Of a DNA stretch of 64,000 nucleotides, positions 36,902 through 45,483 are shown piece after piece. The notes under the pieces were generated by a model. That model was not told the DNA's origin and did no database searches. It saw only the letters and a list, made by a program, of their open reading frames with translations. The position numbers and the translations under genes are program-made. This DNA is from Bacteroidota bacterium (GTDB lineage: Bacteria; Bacteroidota; Bacteroidia; Flavobacteriales; Flavobacteriaceae): contig JAIUNZ010000003.1 in assembly GCA_020161455.1 (NCBI GenBank), forward strand, positions 62,001-126,000, in the 5' to 3' direction. How positions within the stretch are numbered: the stretch's first letter is position 1; each line of letters opens with the position of its first letter.

Positions 36902-39397
36902 TTATATCAAATCGAATTGTTCGAAATGATGGTTTAAATGTTTTCTTTCTAATAGATATGATGCGTATTTGTTCATTTCTCCAAAGACCATGTTTTTTAC
37001 TTTTGCTTCTGGATTTTCTTTGAAATAGGTTTTGTAAGCTTGTCTGGCTTCTAAAAACTTTGCTTTTGCTGTTTCAAAATCGGGATGAACTAAAGCTTCT
37101 ACTTCTCCTTTTTTCATGGTTGGAAAAGAAGTTCCCATTGGAAATTTATCGTAATTGTATAATGAATTGTGTACTTTATCTAGAATTTTTTCGGGTGTTG
37201 CAATTTCAAAATCTTGAATTTCACCTGACATGATTCTGTAACCGTGTTCTAAATGTTCTAACAAATGCTGGGGCGTTAAAATTCCCCATTTTGGTTTAGT
37301 GTTTTCTGTCAATTTATTGATGCATTCTTCTATTTTTTCATCGGTCATTTCAACAAAAACTTCTTGCTTCTTTTGCACCATCGTTAAGATAGTTGCCACT
37401 GCTACTAATTCGTCTTCTGCATCAAAAACTTCTACAAACCATTTTACTATTCCACTTGGATGTTCAGCTGAAGCTACATCTCTATCTACTTTTTGTTTGC
37501 ATGTTAAACGAACGTAAACCGTATCGTTATGGTAAAGTGGACGTAAAAAACGACATTCTTCTAATCCGTAATTTGCGGCAACTGGTCCTTTATTTGGATA
37601 AACGAATAAACCTGCTGCTGCCGAAATAATAAAATAACCGTGAGCGGTTCTTTTTTCGAAAATACTTCCATCCAATGAAGTGATATCGGTGTGAGCGTAA
37701 AAATGATCCCAAGTTAAATTGGCAAAATTGATGATATCTGTATCGGTGAAAGTACGTTTGTGTGTTTTCAACGACATTCCTGGTTGAATATCTTCCCAAT
37801 GGTATTTGAAAGGATGTTCTGGTGCTTCTTTATATTTGGCATTGGCTTGATAAATGCCTGTGATTTCTGTAATTGTAGTTGGTGAACCTTGAATCGCGCA
37901 ACGTTGCATGTAATGTTTAATGCCTCTAACTCCACCCATTTCTTCTCCACCACCAGCACGACCTGGACCACCGTGAACCAACATTGGTAAAGGTGAACCG
38001 TGACCTGTACTTTGTTTTGCCATTTCGCGATTTCCGACTAAAATTCGACCGTGATGTGATGCTGCTCCGATTACATAATCTCTTGCAATAGCATCATCAT
38101 AAGTAAAAATTGAAGAAACTAGCGAACCTTTACCCATTTGTGATAAAGTGATGGCATCTTCTAAAGTTTTATAAGGCATAATAGTAGAAACTGGTCCGAA
38201 AGCTTCAATTTCGTGACAAGCAGTATTTGTGAATGGATTGTTTTCTCGCATTAAAATTGGTTTCAAGAACGAACCTTTTTTAGCATCTGCTCCGATGGTT
38301 TGAACCTCATCAAAGTTTCCGTAAACCATTTCAGCAGTTTGAGCAATTTTGTTTACTTGGGTTTTTACACTTTCGACTTGGGTTTTGTTTACTAAAGCTC
38401 CCATTCGAACTTCTTTTACTCTTGGATCACCAATAGTGACTTTATCTAATTGTGATGCCAAAGCTTTTTGAACATCATCTATTAATTCTTCTGGAACAAT
38501 TATTCTTCGTATTGCCGTACATTTTTGTCCAACTTTAACCGTCATTTCGTTTTTGACTTCTCTTACGAACAAATCAAATTCAGGTGTGCCTGGAACAGCA
38601 TCTTTTCCTAAAATAGAACAATTTAATGAATCGGCTTCCATTGTGAATGGTACAGATTCTTCAATTAATCTTGGATGATTTTTTAATAATCTTCCTGTTT
38701 GTGCTGAACCAGTAAACGTTACAACATCTTGCGAATTGACTGTATCTAAAATTGATTTTGTCATTCCGGTTAATAATTGCAATGCTCCTTCTGGTAAAAT
38801 TTTTGACGCGATAATTTCTCTAACAACTGCTTCTGTTAAAAAAGAAGTTTGTGGTGCTGGCAAAACTACAGCTGGCATTCCAGCCATCCAATTACAGGCA
38901 CATTTTTCTAACATTCCCCAAACTGGGAAATTGAATGCGTTTATATGAACCGCAACTCCATGTTTTGGAACCAAAATATGATGTGCCATAAAACGACCTC
39001 CTTTTGATAAATCGATTGGATCACCTTCTACATGAAACGGTTGGTTTGGGAATAATTTACGTAACGATGCATTGGCAAAAAGATTTCCGAATCCACCTTC
39101 AATATCAATCCAACTGTCGATTCTGGTTGCTCCAGTTCGGTAGCTTAATTCGTAAAAAGCTTCTTTCTTTTTGGTAAGATACAAGGCTAATGATTTTATC
39201 ATATTTCCTCTTTCTTGGAACGTCATTTTACGTAGTGTTGAACCACCTTTTGTTCTTCCGTATTCTAAAACGTTAGGAATATCTAATCCATCGGTTGTAG
39301 TAAATCCGATTATTTCTCCGGTTATGGCATCGAACATTGGAGTTCCTTCTCCTTGTCCTTCAACCCAACTTCCGTTTATGTAGTTTTGTAATTTCAT
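36902..39397 (-). CDS. paaZ: Bifunctional PaaZ with an extra C-terminal DinB/DUF1569-like domain
   Basis: An 831-residue protein, about 150 longer than E. coli PaaZ. Residues 1-515 are an aldehyde dehydrogenase (VTFTGSAQTGR; catalytic Cys in VKVGQKCTAIRR) that oxidises 3-oxo-5,6-dehydrosuberyl-CoA semialdehyde. Residues 525-680 are an R-specific hydratase hot-dog domain (TDTDIINFANLTWDHFYAHTD) that opens the oxepin-CoA ring. The additional tail has GILTPQHLLEHLEHGYRI and, at the end, HLNHHFEQFDLI, matching the His-rich pattern of DUF1569/DinB-like four-helix proteins. Its role is unknown, possibly a thiol- or metal-dependent scavenging function. It is preceded by a dispersed repeat. Confidence 0.93.
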   Translation of the reverse strand: MKLQNYINGSWVEGQGEGTPMFDAITGEIIGFTTTDGLDIPNVLEYGRTKGGSTLRKMTFQERGNMIKSLALYLTKKKEAFYELSYRTGATRIDSWIDIEGGFGNLFANASLRKLFPNQPFHVEGDPIDLSKGGRFMAHHILVPKHGVAVHINAFNFPVWGMLEKCACNWMAGMPAVVLPAPQTSFLTEAVVREIIASKILPEGALQLLTGMTKSILDTVNSQDVVTFTGSAQTGRLLKNHPRLIEESVPFTMEADSLNCSILGKDAVPGTPEFDLFVREVKNEMTVKVGQKCTAIRRIIVPEELIDDVQKALASQLDKVTIGDPRVKEVRMGALVNKTQVESVKTQVNKIAQTAEMVYGNFDEVQTIGADAKKGSFLKPILMRENNPFTNTACHEIEAFGPVSTIMPYKTLEDAITLSQMGKGSLVSSIFTYDDAIARDYVIGAASHHGRILVGNREMAKQSTGHGSPLPMLVHGGPGRAGGGEEMGGVRGIKHYMQRCAIQGSPTTITEITGIYQANAKYKEAPEHPFKYHWEDIQPGMSLKTHKRTFTDTDIINFANLTWDHFYAHTDITSLDGSIFEKRTAHGYFIISAAAGLFVYPNKGPVAANYGLEECRFLRPLYHNDTVYVRLTCKQKVDRDVASAEHPSGIVKWFVEVFDAEDELVAVATILTMVQKKQEVFVEMTDEKIEECINKLTENTKPKWGILTPQHLLEHLEHGYRIMSGEIQDFEIATPEKILDKVHNSLYNYDKFPMGTSFPTMKKGEVEALVHPDFETAKAKFLEARQAYKTYFKENPEAKVKNMVFGEMNKYASYLLERKHLNHHFEQFDLI

Positions 39398-39405
39398 ACT
39401 TGTTC

Positions 39406-39431
39406 CCTAAATATCGTTCCTGCGGAACTTT
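39406..39431. repeat. Dispersed ATATCGTTCCTnCGGAACTT repeat, copy 1 (before paaZ)
   Basis: A short palindrome (GTTCC/GGAAC) ending 8 bases before the paaZ ATG. Copy 2 at 42716-42741 has the same placement before paaH, and the 20-base cores differ at a single base. Confidence 0.75.
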
Positions 39432-39448
39432 TTATTATATATTTTTAT

Positions 39449-39468
39449 CCGATGGCTGAAGCCAACGG
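39449..39468. repeat. CCGATGGCTGAAGCCAACGG hairpin after paaJ
   Basis: An imperfect 9-bp stem (CCGATGGCT/AGCCAACGG, one mismatch) immediately after the paaJ stop. It resembles a hairpin repeat I recall from Flavobacterium intergenic regions. There is no second copy in this window. Confidence 0.5.
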
Positions 39469-40677
39469 CTATTCAGCTACGCGTTCGATAATTGCTGCGT
39501 AACCTTGTCCTACTCCGATGCACATTGTGATTAATGCATATCTTTTATTGGTTAGTTGTAACTCTAATGCTGCTGAATAGGCAATTCTTGCTCCTGTAAC
39601 TCCTAATGGATGTCCGATTGCGATTGAACCTCCGTTTGGATTTACTCTTGCGTCATCATCTTTTAATCCTAATTCGCGTAAGCAAGCTATACTTTGTGAA
39701 GCAAAGGCTTCGTTTAATTCTATGATGTCGATTTGGTCTAAAGTTAAGTTGGCTTTTGCTAAAGCTTTTTTTGTGGCTTCCACTGGACCAATTCCCATTA
39801 TTCTTGGCTCTACTCCAACTACTGCTGAACTTACTATTCGAGCAATTGGTTTTAGACTGTATTTTTCTACAGCTTCCGCTGATGCGATAATTGTTGCTGC
39901 AGCTCCATCATTTAATCCTGATGAATTTCCTGCTGTTACGCTTCCGTCTTTTTTGAAGGCTCCACGTAATTTACCTAATACTTCTATTGATGAATTTGGT
40001 TTGATGAATTCGTCTTTTGCAAAAACTATTGGATCACCTTTTCGTTGTGGAATTTCAACCGCTACAATTTCTTTGGTCAAACGACCTGAATTTTGTGCAG
40101 CAGTTGCTTTCATTTGGCTATTAAAAGCAAATCTATCTTGATCTTCTCTTGAAATGGAATATTTTTCAACTAAATTTTCGGCTGTTTCTCCCATTCCTTC
40201 TGTACCGAACATAGCATCCATTTTTGGATTAACAAAACGCCATCCAAAACTGCTATCATACATTTTACTATCTGTTCCGTAAGCAGAAGATGGTTTTGAA
40301 ACCACTAATGGTCCACGTGTCATATTTTCAACACCTCCAGCAATAAAAACGTGTCCGTCACCAGCTTTTATAGCGCGATTGGCATGAATAATTGCTGATA
40401 AACCTGAACTACATAAACGATTTACAGTTTCTCCTGGAACTGTATATGGTAATCCAGCTAAAAGCAACGACATTCTCGCCACATTACGATTGTCTTCTCC
40501 AGCTTGATTTGCACAACCCATGATTACATCGTCGTAGGCTTCTTTTGGTATGTTTGGATTGTTTTCAACTACGGTTTTGATTACCAATGCTCCTAAATCG
40601 TCTGGACGAACTGGTGCTAAACTTCCTTGATAACTTCCTATTGGTGTACGTATTCCGTCTATTATGTATGCTTCCAT
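39469..40677 (-). CDS. paaJ: 3-oxoadipyl-CoA / 3-oxo-5,6-dehydrosuberyl-CoA thiolase
   Basis: A 402-residue thiolase. The acyl-enzyme Cys is in ETVNRLCSSGLSAI; ELNEAFASQSIAC, GGSIAIGHPLGVTGAR and the proton-relay Cys in TMCIGVGQGYAA complete the active site. In the phenylacetate pathway it makes two thiolytic cleavages, yielding acetyl-CoA and finally succinyl-CoA. It lies between the four-helix-bundle gene and paaZ. Confidence 0.95.
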   Translation of the reverse strand: MEAYIIDGIRTPIGSYQGSLAPVRPDDLGALVIKTVVENNPNIPKEAYDDVIMGCANQAGEDNRNVARMSLLLAGLPYTVPGETVNRLCSSGLSAIIHANRAIKAGDGHVFIAGGVENMTRGPLVVSKPSSAYGTDSKMYDSSFGWRFVNPKMDAMFGTEGMGETAENLVEKYSISREDQDRFAFNSQMKATAAQNSGRLTKEIVAVEIPQRKGDPIVFAKDEFIKPNSSIEVLGKLRGAFKKDGSVTAGNSSGLNDGAAATIIASAEAVEKYSLKPIARIVSSAVVGVEPRIMGIGPVEATKKALAKANLTLDQIDIIELNEAFASQSIACLRELGLKDDDARVNPNGGSIAIGHPLGVTGARIAYSAALELQLTNKRYALITMCIGVGQGYAAIIERVAE

Positions 40678-40685
40678 TTCAATAG

Positions 40686-40712
40686 TTATGAATTATTAGT
40701 TATGAATTATTA
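40686..40712. repeat. TTATGAATTATTA direct repeat, left flank of the four-helix-bundle gene
   Basis: Two tandem copies of the 13-base word (40686-40698 and 40700-40712) overlap the stop codon of the four-helix-bundle gene. The same word is present inverted at 41086-41098 on the other side, so the gene is bracketed by inverted repeats. Confidence 0.7.
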
Positions 40713-41075
40713 GTTCTTAACTTGTAAATTTTTCTTTGTTGTAATAATTATACTTTTAATTATTTTTAATACTTCTGTTGCTTGAGAATAGATTGTTTTA
40801 AAATCTTTCTCTTCAATATATTTTGTTTCTTTTAATAGCTCTAACCAATACATTGATTCATCACATTCTTTTTGAGCAATTGATAATTTATGAATGAAGT
40901 CTAATTTACTTTGAGCATTTACAGCCTCTCTAACATTTGCACCAACAGAAGTTATAGATCGTAAAAATTGTTTGCTCATTACGAATTCCTTCTTTTCTGA
41001 AACTAAATGTTTATAAAAATTAACTCCTGAAATTGCTAATTCAAAACTTTTATTTTTAACAATGCTATCACTCAT
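40710..41075 (-). CDS. Four-helix-bundle protein (23S rRNA intervening-sequence family) inserted in the paa operon
   Basis: A 121-residue helical protein with the family pattern NKSFELAISGVNFYKHLV, LRSITSVGANVREA, LSIAQKECDESMYWLELL and ATEVLKIIKSII. Family members form pentameric bundles; they occur within 23S rRNA intervening sequences and as stand-alone genes in Bacteroidota, with no settled function. It has no known role in phenylacetate degradation. Flanking 13-base inverted repeats suggest it arrived as a small cassette between paaI and paaJ. Confidence 0.9.
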   Translation of the reverse strand: MSDSIVKNKSFELAISGVNFYKHLVSEKKEFVMSKQFLRSITSVGANVREAVNAQSKLDFIHKLSIAQKECDESMYWLELLKETKYIEEKDFKTIYSQATEVLKIIKSIIITTKKNLQVKN

Positions 41076-41085
41076 AACTCATCAT

Positions 41086-41098
41086 TAATAATTCATAA
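41086..41098. repeat. TAATAATTCATAA, right inverted flank of the four-helix-bundle gene
   Basis: The exact reverse complement of the TTATGAATTATTA word repeated at 40686-40712, located 10 bases upstream of the gene's start codon. Confidence 0.7.
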
Positions 41099-41102
41099 TT
41101 AT

Positions 41103-41507
41103 TTACTCCCAATCTTTCTGAGTGCGATATACAACCCCTTTGAAAAGTGCTACTAATTCTCCATTTCTTTTAACTTCTATGATATTGAATCCTAGTTTAT
41201 TGTTTACTTTTTCTATTACAGATTCGGCTACTAAATAATCTCCTTCGTTTACTGCTTCTATGTGATTTATTGATGTTTCAATTGAAACTGCAAATTTTCC
41301 GTGTGTATTGGCTGCGAATCCGAAAGCTGTGTCTGCTAGCGAATAAGTGATTCCTCCATGTGCTTTTTGCATGCTGTTTAGCATTTCTGGACGAACTTTC
41401 ATGGCTACTTTGCAACGACCGATTTCACATTCTAAAATCTCGATACCTAACCATTGGCTGTAAGCATCTTGAGTAAGCATTTTGTATGGTATTTTTGTTC
41501 CTTCCAT
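41103..41507 (-). CDS. paaI: PaaI hot-dog thioesterase
   Basis: A 134-residue hot-dog fold thioesterase. NSMQKAHGGITYSLADTAFGFAAN holds the HGG loop and the catalytic Asp of the PaaI family; SIETSINHIEAVNEGDYLVA is the second conserved strand. It removes CoA from hydroxylated or stalled phenylacetyl-CoA intermediates. A dispersed CTTTGCGGTTAA-type repeat lies immediately upstream of its ATG. Confidence 0.94.
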   Translation of the reverse strand: MEGTKIPYKMLTQDAYSQWLGIEILECEIGRCKVAMKVRPEMLNSMQKAHGGITYSLADTAFGFAANTHGKFAVSIETSINHIEAVNEGDYLVAESVIEKVNNKLGFNIIEVKRNGELVALFKGVVYRTQKDWE

Positions 41508-41519
41508 TTTTTTGTTTTT

Positions 41520-41561
41520 AACCGCAAAGATCGCAAGGATTTACGCAATGTTCGCTAAGTT
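41520..41561. repeat. Dispersed CCGCAAAG repeat, copy 2 (before paaI)
   Basis: ACCGCAAAGATCGCAAGGAT followed by TTACGCAATG and TTCGCTAAG: the same words, order and position relative to the start codon as copies 1 and 3. Confidence 0.75.
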
Positions 41562-41565
41562 TATT

Positions 41566-42714
41566 TTAGAAAAAAGTTTTATTCTCTTTGTTCATTCGAC
41601 GTAAAATCGGACTGCACCTATATCTGTCTTCGTGGTATTCGTTGTATAATTCGTCTAATTTTTCTACGCACCAATTGATTCCTTTTTCGTCTGCCCAAGC
41701 TAATAATCCTTTTGGATAGTTAACTCCTTTTGTCATTGCGTTATCTATGTCTTTTGCTGAAGCGATGTTTAAAAATAAAGCATCTGCTGCTTCGTTAATT
41801 AACATTGCTAAAACTCTGTCGAATATTTGTTGTGCTTTAATTCTATCTTCTTTTGGTTTTGGCAATTCTTTACTGTAATCATAAAAACCTCTTCCTGATT
41901 TTCTTCCAAGATAACCCGCTTCGACTAAGCGTTTTTGGATTAATGATGGTTTGTATCTAGGGTCGAAATAAAAAGCTGTGAAAACGGTTTCTGTTACTAT
42001 GTAATTTACATCATGACCGATAAAATCCATTAATTCAAATGGTCCCATTTTGAAACCACCGATTTCTTTTAAACTCCAATCGATTGTTGCCATGTCTGCA
42101 AAACCTTCTTCTAGAATTCGTAAACTTTCGCTGTAAAATGGTCTTGCTACACGATTTACAATAAATCCAGGTGTATCTTTAGCTACAGCTACAACTTTTT
42201 TCCAATCAGAAATAGTTTGAACGGTTTTATTTAAAACTTCTTCACTAGTTTGAATCGCTGGCACAACTTCCACTAATTGCATTAAGGGTGCTGGATTAAA
42301 AAAGTGAATTCCAATGACGCGTTCTGGTTTTTGGCAAGAAGCAGCAATGGAAGTTATGGATAAGGAGGATGTATTTGAGGCAAGAATAGTTTCAGGTGAA
42401 ACATAATTTTCTAAATCTAAAAATAACTTTTTCTTTATTTCTAAATTTTCAATAATCGCTTCAATAATCAAATCGGAATGCGATAATTCGCCTAAAGTAT
42501 TTGCGTAAGTAATGTTGCTTTGAATTCGTTTTTTTTCAACTTCATCAATTTTTTCTTTTTCTACTAATCTTGCTAAAATCTTGTCAAGACTAGTTTTGCT
42601 TTTTGCTAAAGCTTCTTGATTGGTATCAAAAATCTTCACTTCACAACCAGCAGTGGCAGCTACTTGCGCAATTCCGCTTCCCATTGTTCCTGAACCTATT
42701 ACTGCTACTTTCAT
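41566..42714 (-). CDS. paaH: 3-hydroxyadipyl-CoA dehydrogenase
   Basis: A 382-residue 3-hydroxyacyl-CoA dehydrogenase. The N-terminal Rossmann motif is [32 protein letters not shown] contains the catalytic His, and the Asn of [16 protein letters not shown] completes the substrate site. [11 protein letters not shown] and a second C-terminal helical repeat follow. It oxidises 3-hydroxyadipyl-CoA with NAD+. It lies between paaG and paaI. Confidence 0.94.
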   Translation of the reverse strand: MKVAVIGSGTMGSGIAQVAATAGCEVKIFDTNQEALAKSKTSLDKILARLVEKEKIDEVEKKRIQSNITYANTLGELSHSDLIIEAIIENLEIKKKLFLDLENYVSPETILASNTSSLSITSIAASCQKPERVIGIHFFNPAPLMQLVEVVPAIQTSEEVLNKTVQTISDWKKVVAVAKDTPGFIVNRVARPFYSESLRILEEGFADMATIDWSLKEIGGFKMGPFELMDFIGHDVNYIVTETVFTAFYFDPRYKPSLIQKRLVEAGYLGRKSGRGFYDYSKELPKPKEDRIKAQQIFDRVLAMLINEAADALFLNIASAKDIDNAMTKGVNYPKGLLAWADEKGINWCVEKLDELYNEYHEDRYRCSPILRRMNKENKTFF

Positions 42715-42715
42715 A

Positions 42716-42741
42716 CCTATATATCGTTCCTACGGAACTTT
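42716..42741. repeat. Dispersed ATATCGTTCCTnCGGAACTT repeat, copy 2 (before paaH)
   Basis: The second copy of the GTTCC/GGAAC palindrome, directly before the paaH ATG and reaching the paaG stop codon at its other end. Confidence 0.75.
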
Positions 42742-43519
42742 AATTTCCTTTAAACTCTGGTTTTCTTTTTTCTACGAAAGCCGTTACACCTTCTTTATAA
42801 TCGTTTGACGAACTTGCTTCGATTTGCAAATCACTTTCTAAAGCTAATTGTTGTTCCAAGTTATTTGTTAACGATTGATTTAATAATCTTTTGGTTAATC
42901 CTAATGCTTTTGTCGGCATATTTGCTAAAGTTGTTGCCAAAGTATTTACTTCTTCTTCAAAAATTCCTGTTGGATAAATTTTGTAAATCATTCCTAAATT
43001 TAATGCTTCAATTGCAGACACTTTATCGCCTAACATCATTAAAGCTGTTGCGTTTTGTAAGCCAATTAATCTTGGCAAAAAGAATGTTCCTGCACTATCT
43101 GGAATTAATCCAATTTTACTAAATGCTTGTATAAAACTTGCATTTTCATTGACAACAACAATATCACAAGCTAAAGCAATATTGGCTCCAGCTCCAGCAG
43201 CAACGCCATTTACAGCAGCTATTACCGGTTTTTCAATCGTTCTGGTTTTTTGGATGATTGGATTGTAATGTTCTTCTAATATTTTTCTGAAACCCGGATT
43301 TAATTCTGGATTGGTTACTTCTTTTAAATCTTGTCCTGCACAAAATGTTTTTCCGTTTCCGGTTAAGACAATAGCTCTAACATTAGAGTCATTTTCACAA
43401 TCGTCTAATGTTTTCTGTAACAACAAAGCCATTTCACGATTGAAACTGTTGAAAACGTCAGGTCGATTTAATGTTATAAATGCTATTTTATTTTCTATTT
43501 TTAAAAGAATTGAACTCAT
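42740..43519 (-). CDS. paaG: 1,2-epoxyphenylacetyl-CoA isomerase
   Basis: A 259-residue crotonase-fold enzyme. LTGNGKTFCAGQDLKEV and VNGVAAGAGANIALACD supply the oxyanion hole. FIQAFSKIGLIPDSAGTFFLPRLIG has Asp in place of a hydratase Glu, the PaaG-type isomerase arrangement. It converts the ring epoxide to oxepin-CoA. It lies between paaD and paaH, in canonical paa context. Confidence 0.92.
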   Translation of the reverse strand: MSSILLKIENKIAFITLNRPDVFNSFNREMALLLQKTLDDCENDSNVRAIVLTGNGKTFCAGQDLKEVTNPELNPGFRKILEEHYNPIIQKTRTIEKPVIAAVNGVAAGAGANIALACDIVVVNENASFIQAFSKIGLIPDSAGTFFLPRLIGLQNATALMMLGDKVSAIEALNLGMIYKIYPTGIFEEEVNTLATTLANMPTKALGLTKRLLNQSLTNNLEQQLALESDLQIEASSSNDYKEGVTAFVEKRKPEFKGN

Positions 43520-43602
43520 GTATTAATTTTTTAAACCATTAAGAACATTAAGGTTCATTAAGATTTGATTATTATTGAAAAGATTCCCATTTTCATGGGA
43601 AT

Positions 43603-44103
43603 TTATTTTAAACATTTGAAATAGTCGAAAGGTTCTAAACAATCTTCGCATTGAAAAAATGCTTTGCATGCTGTAGAGCCAAATTGACTAACTAATTTTG
43701 TGTTGAATGAACCACATTGTGGACATTTCACTACTTTTTTATTTCCAAGAAGTGCTTCTTTATCGGCTGATTCTGATAATGGTGAAGCAATTCCGTATTC
43801 TTCAAGAGCTTTTCTTCCTTTTGGAGTAATCCAATCGGTTGTCCAAGCTGGTGATAATATTAACTCTACTTTGGCATTGTAACCTTTGTCTTTGAATGCT
43901 TTTATAATATCTTCTTCAATAACATCCATTGCTGGACAACCGCTGTAGGTTGGAGTAATTTGAATTTCAACAATGTCATCAATAATTTTTGCAGAACGAA
44001 CAACGCCCATTTCCATAATCGATAAGACTGGAATTTCCGGATCGGAAACGGTTTCGAGTATTTCGAATAGTTTTGGGTCGATATGTGTTAGTTCTTCTGT
44101 CAT
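43603..44103 (-). CDS. paaD: Phenylacetyl-CoA epoxidase assembly protein PaaD
   Basis: A 166-residue protein. The first two thirds are a MIP18/DUF59 Fe-S assembly domain (ETVSDPEIPVLSIMEMGVV, TPTYSGCPAMDVIEEDI). The C-terminus has two zinc-type Cys pairs, CPQCGSFNT and CEDC. PaaD supports maturation of the PaaABCE monooxygenase, probably its metal centres. A dispersed CTTTGCGGTTAA-type repeat precedes the ATG. Confidence 0.95.
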   Translation of the reverse strand: MTEELTHIDPKLFEILETVSDPEIPVLSIMEMGVVRSAKIIDDIVEIQITPTYSGCPAMDVIEEDIIKAFKDKGYNAKVELILSPAWTTDWITPKGRKALEEYGIASPLSESADKEALLGNKKVVKCPQCGSFNTKLVSQFGSTACKAFFQCEDCLEPFDYFKCLK

Positions 44104-44108
44104 TTATT

Positions 44109-44150
44109 AACCGCAAAGAGCGCAAAGGTTTACGCTAAGTTCGCAAAGTT
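44109..44150. repeat. Dispersed CCGCAAAG repeat, copy 3 (before paaD)
   Basis: AACCGCAAAGAGCGCAAAGG, then TTTACGCTAAG and TTCGCAAAG; it ends 6 bases before the paaD ATG. The remaining 108 bases to paaC show nothing further. Confidence 0.75.
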
Positions 44151-44258
44151 TTGTTTTTTTTGGAACATGGATGACACCTATTTAACGGATTATCACGGAT
44201 TCCTTATTTTGTATTAATTGAGATTCTGAAACAAGTCCAGAATGACAAATCATTTTTT

Positions 44259-45011
44259 TTACCAATTCATATTTGGATAAGCCAATTGCATGTATTGCAT
44301 TTGTGCTAAAAGGTAACCCATATGTTCGCTGTGGATTCCTTGTTTTCCTCCTTTTTGGAAATATTTTATGTCTGGTGTTTGAATTGTAGCTTCTTCTAAA
44401 ATTTCGTTTACTTTTTTATAAAATAATTCTTTTAACAAACTTACATCTACTCCAATTCCTTCTGAAATCATAGCTTTATCAGCGTCAGTTGTGTGGAACA
44501 ATTCGTCTGTGAATTCCCATAAATCGTTGACTGCTGTTTGAATTCTGTTGTGACTTTCTTCGGTTCCATCACCTAAACGCTTCATCCAATCTGATGAAAA
44601 ACGTGTGTGGTAAGAAACTTCTTTGATGCTTTTTTTAGCGATTGCAGCTAAGGTCTCATCTTTACTATTTTGTAATTCTGAAAGCAATAACAAATGATAA
44701 ATATCAAAAAAGTATTGTCTTGTAATAGAATAAGCAAAATCGCGATTAGGTTGTTCTACTAAAAGGACATTTTTGTATTCACGTTCTTTTCGTAAAAAAG
44801 CGATTGTATCTTCTGTAACTTCTTCACCTTGCAATTTGGCAGCATATTGAAAATAACTTCTCACTTGACCGAATAAGTCTAATGAAATATTGGTCATTGC
44901 AATATCTGTTTCTAAACTAGGTCCGTGTCCGCAAAGTTCACCTAAACGTTGTCCTAAAATCAGAGAGTTATCGGCAATTCCGTAGATGTATTGAATTAAA
45001 TTGTTGTTCAT
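44259..45011 (-). CDS. paaC: Phenylacetyl-CoA 1,2-epoxidase structural subunit PaaC
   Basis: Start taken at the ATG at 45011 (MNNNLIQYIYGIADNSL, 250 residues) rather than an upstream in-frame Met. It is a ferritin-like helical subunit with ILGQRLGELCGHGPSLETD, DFAYSITRQYFFDIYHLLLL and KSIKEVSYHTRFSSDW. It lacks the full di-iron ligand set and acts as the scaffold of PaaA in the hetero-oligomeric epoxidase. It follows paaB. Confidence 0.94.
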   Translation of the reverse strand: MNNNLIQYIYGIADNSLILGQRLGELCGHGPSLETDIAMTNISLDLFGQVRSYFQYAAKLQGEEVTEDTIAFLRKEREYKNVLLVEQPNRDFAYSITRQYFFDIYHLLLLSELQNSKDETLAAIAKKSIKEVSYHTRFSSDWMKRLGDGTEESHNRIQTAVNDLWEFTDELFHTTDADKAMISEGIGVDVSLLKELFYKKVNEILEEATIQTPDIKYFQKGGKQGIHSEHMGYLLAQMQYMQLAYPNMNW

Positions 45012-45083
45012 TTTATTTTTTTTAAACACGAATTTCACGAATTATAACAAATTCATTGTATTGTATAAATTTCACAAATTAAA

Positions 45084-45110
45084 CCTACAAGGTTTTGGAA
45101 ACCTTGCAGG
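45084..45110. repeat. Dispersed hairpin repeat, CCTACAAGG...CCTTGCAGG type, copy 2
   Basis: It lies between paaB and paaC, 26 of 27 bases identical to 35227-35253. The flanking CACGAATTTCACGAATTA text (45026-45045 area) is another low-complexity repeat. Confidence 0.75.
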
Positions 45111-45116
45111 TTAATA

Positions 45117-45398
45117 TTACATGTGTTTTAGTTCGTCAGGTAATTCATAAAAAGTTGGATGACGATAAGCTTTGTCTTTTGCTGGTTCAAAAAGCTCTGC
45201 ATTGTCATTAGGATTTGAAGCTGTGATTTGTGCTGATGGAACTACCCAAATACTTACACCTTCATTTCGTCTTGTGTAAACATCACGTGCGTTTTCCAAA
45301 GCCATTGTTGCATCACTTGCGTGTAATGAACCACAATGACGATGTTCTAATCCGTTTTTACTTCTTATAAATACTTCCCAAAGAGGCCAATTTTTCAT
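45117..45398 (-). CDS. paaB: Phenylacetyl-CoA 1,2-epoxidase subunit PaaB
   Basis: A 93-residue small subunit: WEVFIRSKNGLEHRHCGSLHASDATMALENARDVYTRRNEG is the family's signature region (interrupted here by no insertion), followed by SIWVVPS. PaaB bridges PaaAC heterodimers in the epoxidase. It lies between paaA and paaC. Confidence 0.95.
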   Translation of the reverse strand: MKNWPLWEVFIRSKNGLEHRHCGSLHASDATMALENARDVYTRRNEGVSIWVVPSAQITASNPNDNAELFEPAKDKAYRHPTFYELPDELKHM

Positions 45399-45480
45399 AG
45401 TGTTCAGTTTTTAGTGTTCAGTGCCCAGTTTTTTAGTGTTCAGTTTTACACTGCCTATTATTTACTGACCACTGAATACT
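45399..45480. repeat. Low-complexity TAGTGTTCAGTTTT repeat before paaB
   Basis: Three imperfect copies of TAGTGTTCAGTTTT plus ACTGACCACTGAATACT fill the spacer between paaA and paaB and touch the paaB start codon. Confidence 0.65.
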
Positions 45481-45483
45481 ATT

